NCBI GenBank assembly: GCA_932521035.1
Contig: OW051497.1
Span: 5,890,001 to 5,954,000, forward strand
Source of the DNA: Oscheius dolichura
Taxonomy: Eukaryota; Nematoda; Chromadorea; Rhabditida; Rhabditidae
Length of the DNA stretch: 64,000 nucleotides
Direction: 5' to 3'
The translations under genes and the position numbers were made by a program. The first letter of the stretch is position 1. The number at the start of each line of letters is the position of its first letter. The notes beneath the pieces were generated by a model, which searched no databases, was not told the origin of the DNA, and saw only the letters and a list, made by a program, of their open reading frames with translations. Positions 24,348 through 35,886 of this stretch are shown here, piece after piece.

Positions 24348-27300
24348 TTATTTCGCCTTCGTCTTGCTTCTCTCCAGGTAGGTGTTGTAGTTCTCCGCAA
24401 AGAGCTTCTAAAAGCACATTGTCATTGGTTGGAACTTAAAATGTCAATGAACCTGGTGACGCCAGATCCAAATACTCATGCTCTCCGTCTGCGTCATGAC
24501 AAAAACAGATCCATCAAACCGGGTCACGGGCAGCAACTTTTCCTTATTGAAGCTTTTGGACACCATTCCGAGGACCTGGAATTGTTTTTAATGACGAATA
24601 ATACGCGGGAGAAAATAACCTTGACTTGAAGCTTCTCATGAATGTAATTGGAAGCCTTTTCGATGTTATCGTCTGAAGTACCGTCGCTGACTACACAAAG
24701 AATCTACAAAACGGTGAATACTCACAATCCGCAACCGAAACCTGTAGCCTATCGTGTCTCGGGGTTGGCATGAGTTTGTGCCTCTTTTTGGCTTCCTTCA
24801 TATTTTGCTCGTTGTAGAGTACCCCTGCAGCAAATGACAATGCCTTGGCTAGCATTGTTGCTCCACCGGTATAAGACATCCGTTGCACCCCTTCTGAAAC
24901 ACGTCTTTCATGCCATCAAGAGTACAAACTGACTCTTTACACTGACAATCGAGTAGTACTTATCAAAACCAAAAACAACGTTCGGCTCTTGAGCATACTG
25001 TATCAAACCAACGCGTGACCTTCCAGGTGCTATGTCGATGTCGTCCAGTAGTTTACATATGTTTTCCTTCATCTGAACAGTACTATTATAAATAGCTTCC
25101 AATGTACTCATACCGCATCAAAATTTGTTATTCCGATGCTGCTGGAACTGTCAACAAGGAAGAGAATGTCTATGGGAGGTAGAGTTCTAAAAGATACTGC
25201 TTCTTGTGAACCGACTGTTTACCTTGCTGGATGATTTGGAGGAAGAGATCCTATCAAGAGCGGAGGACTGTCTTCAACTGAATCCGCTGTCGTTTCAGTT
25301 AGCTCTGACTCTTCAGAGTTCCAGTTCGGATCTGAAGGCGGTTTGCTGAAATTGTTAAATATAGACAGCTCACGTCTTGCAGATGTTTCGCCTTCCCCGG
25401 TTTCATTTAGCTTTAGACGCGATATCGGATGCTTAGGTCTTCTACTGGTAGTCGGTTCAGTACGATGTCTCCCTCTTTCTAATTCACCGTCGCTTACAGC
25501 AATTCTATCCCTGTTTAGCTCCTCACTTGTCTCACGCTCTCTTCTTGTCCTATCGCCTTCACCACCTCTTCTTCCGTCACCCCTAGGATCTCCGTGTTTT
25601 CCAATATTTCCATCTGATCCGCTCCTCCCGTCAGCTCTGCTTCCGTAACCATCTCTTCTATCGTCTCCATCGCGTCTATTACCGTCTCTTCGACGATCAT
25701 CATTATGTCCACGATTTGTTGATTGATAGTCTCCATCTCTTCCAGTACGTCCAAAATCCCCTCCGTCGCGGTGAGTTCCTTGGCCGTCACGTCCTCCATA
25801 ACCACCATCACGGCCACCATCGTTCCTGTTTTGGAACTGAACACTTGTCTGCTTATTGTCTCCTTCTCCCAAAAAACGTGTGCTAATCCGGCCGTTGCTA
25901 ACTTCCACCTGAATCCATTACTATCGGCTACACCCAGTTGCTAACCTCTTTTCCATCAAATGTTAAATGTATGGTATTGCCGTTGTTACCGTCAGATTTT
26001 CCTTGATTATTAGGTTGTTGTAATACTATAGGTTGGTTTAGAATCGGCGTTGTTTCATCTCCACCGCCTTCTATAACATATGCACATCTAGGTTGTCAAT
26101 TCACACACCTTTTGAAGGATATACTGGGACAAATATAGGTTGTTGGAGGGAATTATTATTGGCAGGAATGGTTGGAGTAACAGAAGTTTGTAGCTGTCGG
26201 TGCAGCTCCAATTGTTGTGTCTAGGAACAGCTGACTCCAACTTGGTACAAGACAGTACCTGTAACGATTCCTGCTGCTTCCTAAGGTCGTCCGCATGCTT
26301 CTTATTAGTCGCTATATGATCCTCCATATGCTCGTGTATTTTAGCCGTGAAGTATTCATTCTGTTTCCTCAAATTTGATTCGGTCTCGGCCAACCTTTTA
26401 CGATATTGAAGACCTGTGTAATGGTAAGATTTTTTGCCGGATTGAACGTACCTTCATTTCTGTATGCATATAGAGCATAGAGTAGTACACATAAAACAAC
26501 AAGGAAAACAAGGCAAAGAACAGCAATAATAATCCAACAGGAAGATCCAAAGCCAGCGATACTTCCACCGCCTGTAAATGAGATAAGCCGTCTGCGCCGC
26601 CAATTACCACATGGAACTGTCCACCAAACCGTGTTTGATGAATCGTGTCGGGTGCATTTGGAAACGTTCCAGTGCAAATAATTCCACCAACTAAGGTCAG
26701 GGATGGAACTCATAAGACGCGACTACAGCGAGTTGCGCGCGGCTGCGCATAGCAACGACGTGGAAGCGTTTCGAAAGGGCCACTGACCACACAGTTTTTT
26801 TAAGGAACACAACAATATGATATTCTGAAACCCACCTACAAAGGAGGATACGCTCTCACACAGAGGGCCGACTAGATTGCCGAGGGAATTGAAATCAACA
26901 GCATGCATTCTTATGTAAGTGGCGGAGGCCTCAAACTGATCTCCCTAAAGATTTGTTGAGCCAAGGAGACAGTAATCTCACCGGAGGAGTCGCGCCTCCA
27001 ACACTGATTTGAAACGTGTGAATTGGAGAAATAGGAGAAAAGAGTACTTCGGTAGTACCGACATGAGGTAGAGAATATTTGGAGGAACCAAGGAGTACAA
27101 TAATGTCGGGAGCCGGCTTACGATTACCGGGAAGAAGGCCCTGCCTTGCAAGGCTGTTTAGAGAGGCCACCGGGGTGCAAGGCACCGTTTTCGAGAACGG
27201 ATCACATGGTACATATGAGACGCCCTGTAACAAAACATCTATAAATCAGCACATAAAAAATAACCTCGAGACGAGAAGCTGCCTCCTCATTACTTTGCGC

Positions 27301-27584
27301 CGAGTCCAAGTTGAACTCCAATTTCCCTTTCGGAGTATATTGTGCTAGAGCGACATGAACACTCCCCGGAGATATTGACATACTTTTAATAGTCTAGAAG
27401 GATTTTAATTGAAAGTTAATAATGGAAGGCTGCTCACATTACGAATAAAGTCTAGTTCATTGAGTTGATCATAAACATTGAGATTTAATGTTCCGTCGAT
27501 GATGAAGAGGACGTCGCTAATTGGCCAGCTACAGCATAAAATCAGAGGGGGGAGAACGGTCGAATAGATTAGAGTGATTAGCAT
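24348..27584 (-). CDS. membrane protein with two von Willebrand A domains, coiled coil and R/D/G-rich linker
   Basis: Order from the N terminus: signal peptide (MLITLIYSTVLPPLILCC); vWA domain 1 (ISDVLFIIDGTLNLN, VHVALAQYTP, IIVLLGSSKYS, about 27530-26850) with a degenerate metal site (DGTLN instead of DxSxS); membrane segment (CWIIIAVLCLVFLVVLCVLL, about 26540-26470); coiled coil (ETESNLRKQNEYFTAKIHEH onward); Q/N/P-rich stretch; a 25220-25910 exon rich in R, D and G (for example RRDGNRRDGDDRRDGYG); vWA domain 2 (IDILFLVDSSSSIGITNF, VGLIQYAQEP, YTGGATMLAKAL, ILCVVSDGTSDD) with an intact DxSxS site; tail ending YLERSKTKAK. About thirteen exons, all in phase. With one membrane segment, domain 2 would be cytoplasmic. 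It could be two genes, but the frame runs through every junction. Not recognised as a named family; a nematode cuticle- or matrix-linked protein is a guess. Confidence 0.78.
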
Positions 27585-28322
27585 ACGCGAGAGACTATAT
27601 TGTTGTGTTTCGTTTTATTGTAGCGCCGCCGCAGTGCCCGTTTGTTGCCATCGGCGACAAAGGTGCACCTTGGCAACAAGAACGTTATGAAGTACTGCAT
27701 TTCTAATAACTTTTATTTTTCGCCCTTATTTCTGGGGGATCATCTGAAAGTGCGTCATTGTTCGGTAACCCTTTCAACAGAGTCGATTTATTCAAAAGAA
27801 CGTAAGTTCGAAAGGATTATGCACAAAACAAGCGCAGCCTCGTCGGTTTCCCCCCACTCCATTCGGAGAAATGTCGTCCATGTGGTATACCATGGATCCA
27901 GGTTAGTTGTCGCGTAACCTGTGAACTGCTAATGTTACGCTTGAGTGAAATATACTCTAGATCCGCTCAGCCGCAGAGATCCCCCACAAATGGTCACATT
28001 TGTTGGCTTTGTCCCCCTTTTATGTCCACATCGTGGTAGGCCGATGCATACGTCAGTATCATTCCTCACCCTTATCAATTGTTTTTCCTCCCCAGCTTCC
28101 TCTCTTTTTTTCTCTGCATTAGAGTATCTCCACCAAATGTAATATTTCCTTATTCGTTTCTGTTGTTCTCGTGCCTTAATCGATCGGAAGCCAATCAACG
28201 GGAAATTTTGGAAATGTGCACAGGTGCCCTGTGACACCGTTCTCTCTCAATATTATCAATATAACTTTCATTGCACTCGCCTATATTCTTCTAATAAGTA
28301 CCAAATTTGCAGTCCTCCCTGT
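27585..28322. promoter_or_regulatory. divergent intergenic region (vWA gene / MGCGPSS gene)
   Basis: 738 bp between divergent starts. Open frames on both strands (for example 27642-27917) show no domain. A TTTGCAG acceptor at its right edge, 10 bases before the ATG at 28323, fits trans-splicing of the plus-strand gene. Confidence 0.45.
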
Positions 28323-30178
28323 ATGGGGTGTGGACCCAGTTCGGAAGTAGATAAAGGTGTTGTTGTTCTACCGCCCGGAATCCCACAGACGAAGGAATAT
28401 CGACTCTCTCCCGCGGCCGACGACGATTCCAATCCCTATGAAGACCTTTATAACCAATTGAACTCGAATAATCCCTTTCGCGGTGAGTCTTTTTCGATAA
28501 TAAGATTATGGACTTCGGCTTCACTCTTTCTGTATATTACCATTGACTAGTTTCAACAGGCAATAGGGGAATCTAGTGGGAAATCGAGAATACCTCCTGT
28601 TGTGGTTTTGTTTGGAACGTGTTTGGATCTTTTTTGTTAACAGTAACTCCCAGGACTTTAACCTTTCTCTTTCGACATTTCTCTGAGACATTTGTATTTT
28701 ATGAGAACGATGATGATGACAGTCCCCACGCATTTATTCGTTTGCTGACTAATATAATCAATCTATATTCGGCGTCGTTTCCCCTTCTCTCTCTCTCTAA
28801 ACAGAGCCATCGCTTTCCTGCTCCCCTTACTCCCCTGAACACCTCGACTTGGAATTATTCGGCATTAACTTATCGGACGTTCGATTAAATCTCCATAGCT
28901 GACAAGCCTCTGCTGTTATCTTGACGTCTGCCCATTTTTTGGAAGTGCCCGGTGCTAATAGCCTCCATATCATAAATCCTTTTTTTTCTACTGGATATTC
29001 GATGTCATTGATCACGAACGACCAGCAACCTGAACAGCTGCTCAAGAACGATGCTGTGAAGGAAACTGAAGAAATCAAGGAACACCAAGTGGAACCCAAG
29101 GAGGCTTGCATTGCCGAACTTCCTAAAGAGAAGGAAGATCTCGAGAGGTCGAAAGAGAAAGATAATGCAAAGCTGGTGGAAGTAGACGTGCAAAAAACTC
29201 CTGTCAACGAGTGCGTCATAGAAGATAAGACGACGTCAAGCGAACAAAGTGCTGAAAAGGAACATCATGAGCCTGCCATTCAAAAACCGGAGGGAGATGA
29301 CAATGCCAAGGACGGGGCGCTCCATGAAACGAATACCACAGGTTAAAGTTTCTTCTCCTTTTTTTTATTTCATTGCGGTTTTAGAGCCTCTTGAAGTGAC
29401 TGAACATATCAATTCTGACGATCACACGATGGACTATAAAGAAGAGAAGAACTGCGTAAATACTGATGACCCTCTTATGAAGACTGAAGAGCATCCTATT
29501 ATCGAGCATAAGATTAACATCGTGATCACATCAGACGAAGATGAGCCGGAGAAAACATCTGCGAATGCCACCGAAGAACAGAAAGATGATCCATCTACAA
29601 CGACCTCTACTCCTGTAGAGCTATCCTTAGCCGAGGGGCAGAGCGTGCAATCAGCAGACCTCTCTTCGTCTTTTGAAGTTGTGGAAGTACTCCCAGATAA
29701 CGAAACTACTGCCAGCGAGATGAAAGATACTGCAGACAGCAGTGTGATTGTTGTGGCTAAAGATGAAAAGCCCACCAAACCGTCTGAGTCTAGCCAAAAT
29801 GACAATGATTCATATCGATCTACTGAAAATGGAACAAAAACAGATGCACCAGAAACTGTCCCAGACAGATCAACAAAGCCAGTGGGCGAAGGTGACATTA
29901 CCGCTTTCACAGTTTAATAATCATCTTTAGAGAAGCCCCCAGCTACAGTTGTGTCATTGGCTACAGAGGAAGATCCAAAGCCTATTTCAAGCGAAACCAT
30001 GTCGACTCCTGTCATTCGAACTCTACCCTCTCCTACGCCTCCACCTAGAAGGCCCTCTTCCGCCGTCTTTGCTACTGGCAACTTGTCTAAAGATGGATCG
30101 AGGGCTTCATTTGGAAGTGGGAAATTGTTCAACTCTATGCCGAGACAAATGCCATCTCCACTGCTAGGTATTATTTAA
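28323..30178 (+). CDS. probable N-myristoylated acidic protein, alternative splicing likely
   Basis: No orthologue recognised. Exon 1 (28323-28482) encodes MGCGPSSEVDKG onward; Gly2, Cys3 and Ser6-7 suit N-myristoylation plus palmitoylation, so membrane anchoring is likely. It ends in phase 1. Two acceptors continue the frame: at 28899, giving a short protein that ends ADKPLLLS; and at 28946 (TTTGGAAG), joining PFR to VPGANSLHI and then a long acidic exon (29002 region: EEIKEHQVEPKE, LPKEKEDLERSKEKDNAK). Further exons start at about 29384 (EPLEVTEHINS) and 29932 (EKPPATVVS), the last ending with a proline/serine region (TLPSPTPPPRRPSSAVF) and PSPLLGII. The long form is disordered, Glu/Lys/Thr-rich, and resembles BASP1/GAP43-like membrane-bound acidic proteins only in style. 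Alternatively, the acidic part is a separate gene starting at the ATG at 29002. Confidence 0.55.
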
Positions 30179-32308
30179 GACGCCTACTATAATATGTTCT
30201 TATCAACCACCTGGAGACTTTCACCGCTTTTTTGGTACTTTCAGATAAGACCACAAGGGGCCCTCCAATAAGTCTAACTTCACTACGCCGGCTTCCCCTT
30301 CTCTTTTGTTTTCCTAGAAACATTTTGACCATTCCTTAAGATCAACACCCTTTTCTATTGAAACTGTCTCGTCTGGTCGGCTTACGCCTAAAGTCGAACC
30401 GAGACCTCACTTCACACATAGTACATGAACAAGCCACTAACCTGTCCACACGTCCTGCGCATCCAACTTTCCTTAATGTTTCGCTAGGAAAGTTGTGTTT
30501 GTATAGCGGAAACCGTGATAAGCATTCTTCTGTCATGCTCGCGCACTCTGCAAGTTCTGCCAACTTTTTATCCTTATTCTCTTTCATTTTCTTAAAATAT
30601 GGTTGAATTTAGCCGGGTTAGAGGCGACCCATGCCTTCTGATACTCCATGGTTCTACAAAACAGGTACCACCGAGTCTAAACGTAAAACCTCACGACAAA
30701 CCTTCACAATACCTCCCACCATCACCACTGCCACCGTACTAACACTAAATAACGGTATGTAATATCCGGGAGCAATGCCCCGCATTCCGTGGAATATTTC
30801 GTCATCTATGTATTTCGTTTTATTTCGGCTCCACCCACACGCGCCTGAATAGGACAACAACACCAGTGGCTTTGTCATTCCTTCGCTTAATCGTCCCAAA
30901 TTGTGAACTGCTGACAACACAGACATCCTCCAATATCAACAAATAGATCTCACGAACGTTTTATCCTAAACAGGCCACTATTGCCTACTACCTACCTTAT
31001 CAATGTTGTGTCCAGTCCACTCTCGTCTCTGTGCAGACTGACCCCGTACGACCTGCGTGTCTGTTTCCTCCCACAAACAGTCTCCGTGATTTCGGCCGAT
31101 CATATTTCATCGATTGCCTGCGGGCATGATCCCTGTGCATTCTCTGTCTTTGCGGCGTCTTTTTGTGACATGTAGTTTCGAGTTAGTAGCAGCTGGTGCA
31201 CCGGGTCATTACCAGATCAATATGGCACAAGTAGCTAGTCACGTCACTGAGTTTTTCAACTGGTATGACTCAGCCTTAAAACATTCCACATTCATATATT
31301 TGTCCAATTCAGCGTGTCTACAGGGTGACCCATTCTTCCTCCCGCTGCTTTTCATCGCTCTCTCCCTTTTTTACTGACTCATATTATTTCGGTAAATTAG
31401 AACAGGTTTGCCGGATCAGTGCATTGCGCGTCCCATTATGGTCACAATTTCTTTTGCCAGCCAATGTTCTTGGTCGTAAAACTTATTTTTTTAGTAAAGC
31501 GGTCTAGTCAAACTTTCAAACCACATGCATGCAGCGGTTTCTTGCCCGTGATATCCTCGTGTTTAATGGAGGTCATCGCGTAGAGGGGTTAATCGTCTTA
31601 CGAGCCTCAAACTCGTCGAAAGACGTGGATGGGCCGAGGAAAAACTTGTGACTCATCGCGCGAGAAGAGGCCACAGCCGTTTTTATTTCGGCCCGAGCTC
31701 TATTGATCCGACCCCTACCAGCGCACACCACTCACCAGAAGGACAGGCCGGCGCTGTTCTTTTTTTCTGAGTCTGGGCCAGCTGCGGGAATCTTATCAAT
31801 TACGTTCACAATTGATTGACCATACCGACAAGCTAGCTCAATCAGATCTTCTCCGCTTTCTGTTCTTTGCTTGGTTTTGCTTTCGCTTTCGAAATATATC
31901 CTGGTCACTATGCGTCAACAAATCGTGTTTTCGACCTTTTGTATTTCTTGTGACAAATATCGCCGTCTGCAGTTACTCTTGCTCTTTTCTTCGAGACAAA
32001 CATCCCTGTTTGCAATTACTCTTGTGCTTTCCATTTTTGTGCATGGGATACATGATTCGCAACGGCCTATTTAGATGTTTGGCATTAGCCACAATCGTAT
32101 CGCAACGAGTGACAATCGAATCTCTTGCCCGGTTTATTCAGCTTTCATAATTGCCCAGTCAAAGCATTGATTTTCTTCAACATGTTTATATATTGACCAC
32201 ACTCTAACGTGCACTCTAGAATCATCCCACCAAACAGCTGCCTTTTGTCAAAGTTCAAAATGAAACGATGCAATTTCAGAGGAAGCCACTCGAAAAAAGA
32301 AGAAAGGC
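30179..32308. other. intergenic, nothing recognised
   Basis: 2.1 kb upstream of the RME-1 gene. Open frames such as 31812-32150 are hydrophobic by chance of T-richness and do not form exons. The right edge contains a GCAATTTCAG acceptor (ends 32279) 30 bases before the RME-1 ATG, a likely trans-splice site. Confidence 0.45.
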
Positions 32309-34965
32309 ATGTTCAGTTGGCTCGGCGGTGATAATACCAAAAAGAAGAACAAGGAGGTTGATTTGTGCTTTATTTTCTTGTTTATCGTTCCCTATTCAGG
32401 TGCTAGAAACTGTCAGTGATGGACTGAGAAAGATCTACAAACAGAAATTATACCCGTTGGAGGAGTTCTACAAGTTCCACGACTTCCACAGCCCTGCACT
32501 CGGTACAGTTGTTTTCAGTATGATGTAATGTTATCTGTAGATGATCCCGATTTCGATGCTAAGCCTATGATCCTCCTGGTCGGACAGTATTCCACGGGAA
32601 AAACAACCTTTATCCGTTATCTGTTGGAACAGGACTTCCCGGGAATCAGAATTGGACCAGAGCCGACCACTGATCGATTTATTGCTGTCATGCACAGTGA
32701 AGAGGAAGGAGTCATTCCTGGAAATGCTCTCGTCGTCGATGCTAAGAAACAGTTCCGCGCATTGAGCGGGTAATAATCAGTCTCAACTTGTTTTACTAAT
32801 CAATATTTTCAGATTTGGAAACGCTTTCCTGAACCGCTTCCAGTGTTCCACTCTGCCCAATCAGGTGCTTGAGAGCATCACCATCGTCGACACTCCTGGA
32901 ATCTTGTCCGGGGAAAAGCAGAGGTACAGTTTTAGTTTGATAAGCTTTATCTCTTTCCAGTCGTGGTAAAACAGAGCTATCCGAACACAGGTTAGGGTAT
33001 TGAATGTTGTAGTTAATCACAACAATGTGTGCTCAATGCTCAACAAAAGCAAACTGTTAGAGTTTCTAATGACAATTAACTGTTTTCCATGCTGCTAGCA
33101 AAAGAACAATCTGACTCAACTAGCTTTATTCTTTTGTTTCTATCCATTTTTGGAGATTTATAACCCGATATTTTTAGGATCGACCGTGGATACGACTTCA
33201 CTGGAGTCTTGGAATGGTTCGCCGAGAGGGTCGACCGTATCATCCTTCTCTTCGATGCTCACAAACTGGACATCTCCGACGAGTTCAAGCGCTGTATCGA
33301 GGCTCTTGGAGGAAACGAGGACAAGATCCGCATTGTTCTGAACAAGTCCGACATGGTCGATCATCAGCAGCTCATGCGTGTCTATGGTGCTCTTATGTGG
33401 TCCCTTGGAAAGGTAAGGATCATTCGTTTTCACAGTAGACGTCACACTAACTCTTCCCTTTAGCTCACAGGCGTCAATTCCAAAGAACCGGTTAGTTAGG
33501 GTGGTAGAAACACGATCTACTCTCTCCTTTCATAACTTTTCCTTTGGTGCCTTACTTACTTTGCGATGAGAGTTCAGTACTTCATTGACAAAATGAAGTA
33601 TTGAGTTGTTTATTTCAGGTGTTCCGTACTCCCGAAGTGTCTCGAGTATACCTTGGCAGCTTCTGGGACAAGCCTCTCACTCATGATATCAATCGACGAC
33701 TTTTCGTTGACGAGCAACATGATCTCTTCCAAGATCTCCAAGCCCTTCCCAGAAACGCCGCTCTTCGCAAGCTCAACGATCTTATCAAGCGAGCTCGCCT
33801 GGCTAAGGTTCATGCTTATATTATCTCGGAGCTCCGCAAGCAGATGCCCAGCATGATTGGAAAAGACAAGAAGAAGAAGGAGCTTATTCAGAACTTGGAC
33901 AAGATCTTTGAACAGATCCAGGTAGTCATGTCCATTTGTTTTTCTAGAAATACGTTTCAGCGAGAACACAACATTTCTCCTGGAGACTTCCCAGATATCC
34001 AGAAGATGAGGGAGAAGCTGCAGAACCAAGACTTCACAAAGTTCAATCCTCTGAAGCCCAAGCTGTTAGAAGTTGTGGATGGAATGCTTGCTTCAGACAT
34101 TGGTAAGAGTGAAGGAATTCCCCATTAGCGCATTTCTTCCAGCTCGTCTTATGGCTCAAATCCCCAAGGAGGAACAGACGGCTAATGCCGAAAACAAGGA
34201 GCAGCCGACAGTTCGTGGAGGCGCTTTTGCTCAAGCCTCGGAGGCAGAGACTCCATTCGGCTTTGGAAGGGTTGGTATTTATTTTTTCTGTTTTAACTTC
34301 ATAAAATAACGAAATATTTTTAGTACAACGCAACTTGGGTAAGAATTATACCAAACGGTAAAGCACCATTTGCGGTGTTCCCTTTGTGTAATCCCCAGGT
34401 ACCCTCATTGTCGTCAACATCCTCTAAAATGCTAAACGTTTTCTGATTTTATTTAGAAGCATTTTTGGTCCACCCTTTCCTTGAATTTTCCATTACACTT
34501 GGCACACCTAATTCCCCGGAACCATGTCAAATCAAAAAACTGAGAGACTGTATTGATTTTGTTTTTAGGGAGAAGGATTCGACAAGGGAGCAGACGAGCA
34601 GGGATGGGTTGTCAGCCGCGAACGCTCCGTTGCTGACTCGACCTTCGACAGCCTCAACCCCGTTAACGGATTCATTTCCGGACGTGCAGCCAAAGAACAC
34701 ATGGTCAAGTCCAAACTGCCCAATGCCGTCCTTGGAAAGATCTGGAAGTTGGCTGATGTGGACCAAGATGGCCAGCTCGATGGCGACGAGTTCGCCCTGG
34801 CTAACTACTTGATCAACCTGAAACTGGAAGGTAGGCTATTAGATACAAAGGAAACTTATTTCTTAACTTTTAGGCCACGAGATTCCCTCGGAACTTCCTA
34901 CTCATTTGATTCCTCCTTCCAAGCGAGAAAAGGAAACCGTCTACCCCCATCTTGACGAGGAGTAA
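32309..34965 (+). CDS. rme-1: EH-domain recycling ATPase, EHD/RME-1 orthologue
   Basis: Dynamin-like ATPase that tubulates membranes of the endocytic recycling compartment. About 540 residues from eleven exons: 32309-32356, 32400-32502, 32541-32769, 32813-32923, 33178-33412, 33619-33921, 33961-34102, 34143-34270, a 15-nt microexon 34324-34338, 34569-34830 and 34874-34965. Nucleotide-binding motifs: P-loop [10 protein letters not shown], threonine switch [21 protein letters not shown] and LNKSDMVD. The helical region carries [15 protein letters not shown] and [12 protein letters not shown]. The C-terminal EH domain has [25 protein letters not shown] and the EF-hand loop [13 protein letters not shown], expected to bind NPF peptides. 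It ends [12 protein letters not shown]. The first residues [15 protein letters not shown] match the EHD start. Introns 4 and 5 (254 and 206 bp) are long for this genome. Confidence 0.97.
34324..34338 (+). other. rme-1: 15-nt microexon in the RME-1 gene
   Basis: TTTTTAG then tacaacgcaacttgg then gtaaga. In phase 0 it would insert YNATW between FGFGR and GEGFDKG, in the linker before the EH domain; skipping it also keeps the frame. It is probably alternatively used. Confidence 0.6.
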
Positions 34966-35886
34966 ATGTATAATAATGCCCCGGTTGCCGGTTCTATGCT
35001 TTGGGTTTTATGCCTTGATTCTTCTTTTTGCGAGTGCAAATCATTTAATATGCAAAGAGTGCATAATTGTGATATTTATTCCATTTGTTTAGTTAACCGT
35101 TCTTTGTGATACAAATGAAATCCCTCGTCATAGTTTTGTTCTGTTTAGTATTTATACCAAATAATTTTCTGTAATAAAGTGGATCGAGCCAGTCTTGAAA
35201 AAAACAAAATCGGGCTCGGCGTCTGGTAGCTTCGTCCGGGTCGGGCTCCCGGGCATCCTCCGAATACACAAAGTACCATTCCTTTAATTATTTCCAGGTT
35301 TAATATGTGTTCAAGACGCCAATGTTCGCCAATCACCTGCCTCAACAAGTTGAGCCCGGAATGATAAAGTAGTCAAATGGTTGATTTAATGCCCTTTGTC
35401 AGGTGGAAAACAAAGGGTATTACAATTGACTAAATAACTAATTAGTAGATTTCTTACCCTAATAGGGAGATTTATGTCTGTCGGCCGTAAGACGCTTGTT
35501 TTAATCCGATGGTCGTTTTTTGTCATGCTGTCTTTTTTGACAGTCCATGGGGAGTTTATCCGCACGAATACCGCCACAGACTGCCACAGCCTTATTGGAA
35601 TACATAAAAAACAAAGAAAAGATCATGTTGAAAATTGTCGGAAATCGTATAACGGGGAAAATACTTATAAATAAGCAACTCACACCACGAAGGGCATACT
35701 CAAGTACTCTTAATTATAGCAGGTGAAATTTAATAGCGCTGTTCCCCCTTCGCTATTTCAAAGATAATATTTATTAAATAGCGCTGTTCCCCCTTCGCTA
35801 TTTCAAAGATAATATTTATTAAATAGCGCTGTTCCCCCTTCGCTATTTCAAAGATAATATTTCCTTAGTCCACTTGTTGCTGAAAG
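34966..35886. other. intergenic
   Basis: 921 bp between the RME-1 gene and the truncated chemoreceptor. Besides the 45-bp repeat described separately, no element was recognised. The open frames at 35474-35683 are overlapping shadows on both strands. Confidence 0.5.
35732..35862. repeat. three tandem copies of a 45-bp hairpin-forming repeat
   Basis: Copies begin at 35732, 35777 and 35822, each 45 bp, the last one cut after about 41 bp. Each contains aatagcg then a 12-base spacer then cgctatt, a perfect 7-bp inverted repeat, followed by an AGATAA (GATA-type) motif. The copies look identical over the shared length. The array ends 24 bases before the chemoreceptor ATG. Confidence 0.9.

Noticed and set aside
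25343..25944. Plus-strand frames opposite the R/D/G-rich exon
   Set aside because: Antisense shadows of a biased coding exon; serine/valine-rich only because of the complementary codons.
29434..29910. 158-codon minus-strand frame
   Set aside because: Antisense shadow of the acidic plus-strand exon, which has matching splice sites.
31565..31660. Possible tRNA-like stretch (GCGTAGAGGGGTTAATCG)
   Set aside because: No consistent cloverleaf or GGTTCGANTCC box could be drawn.
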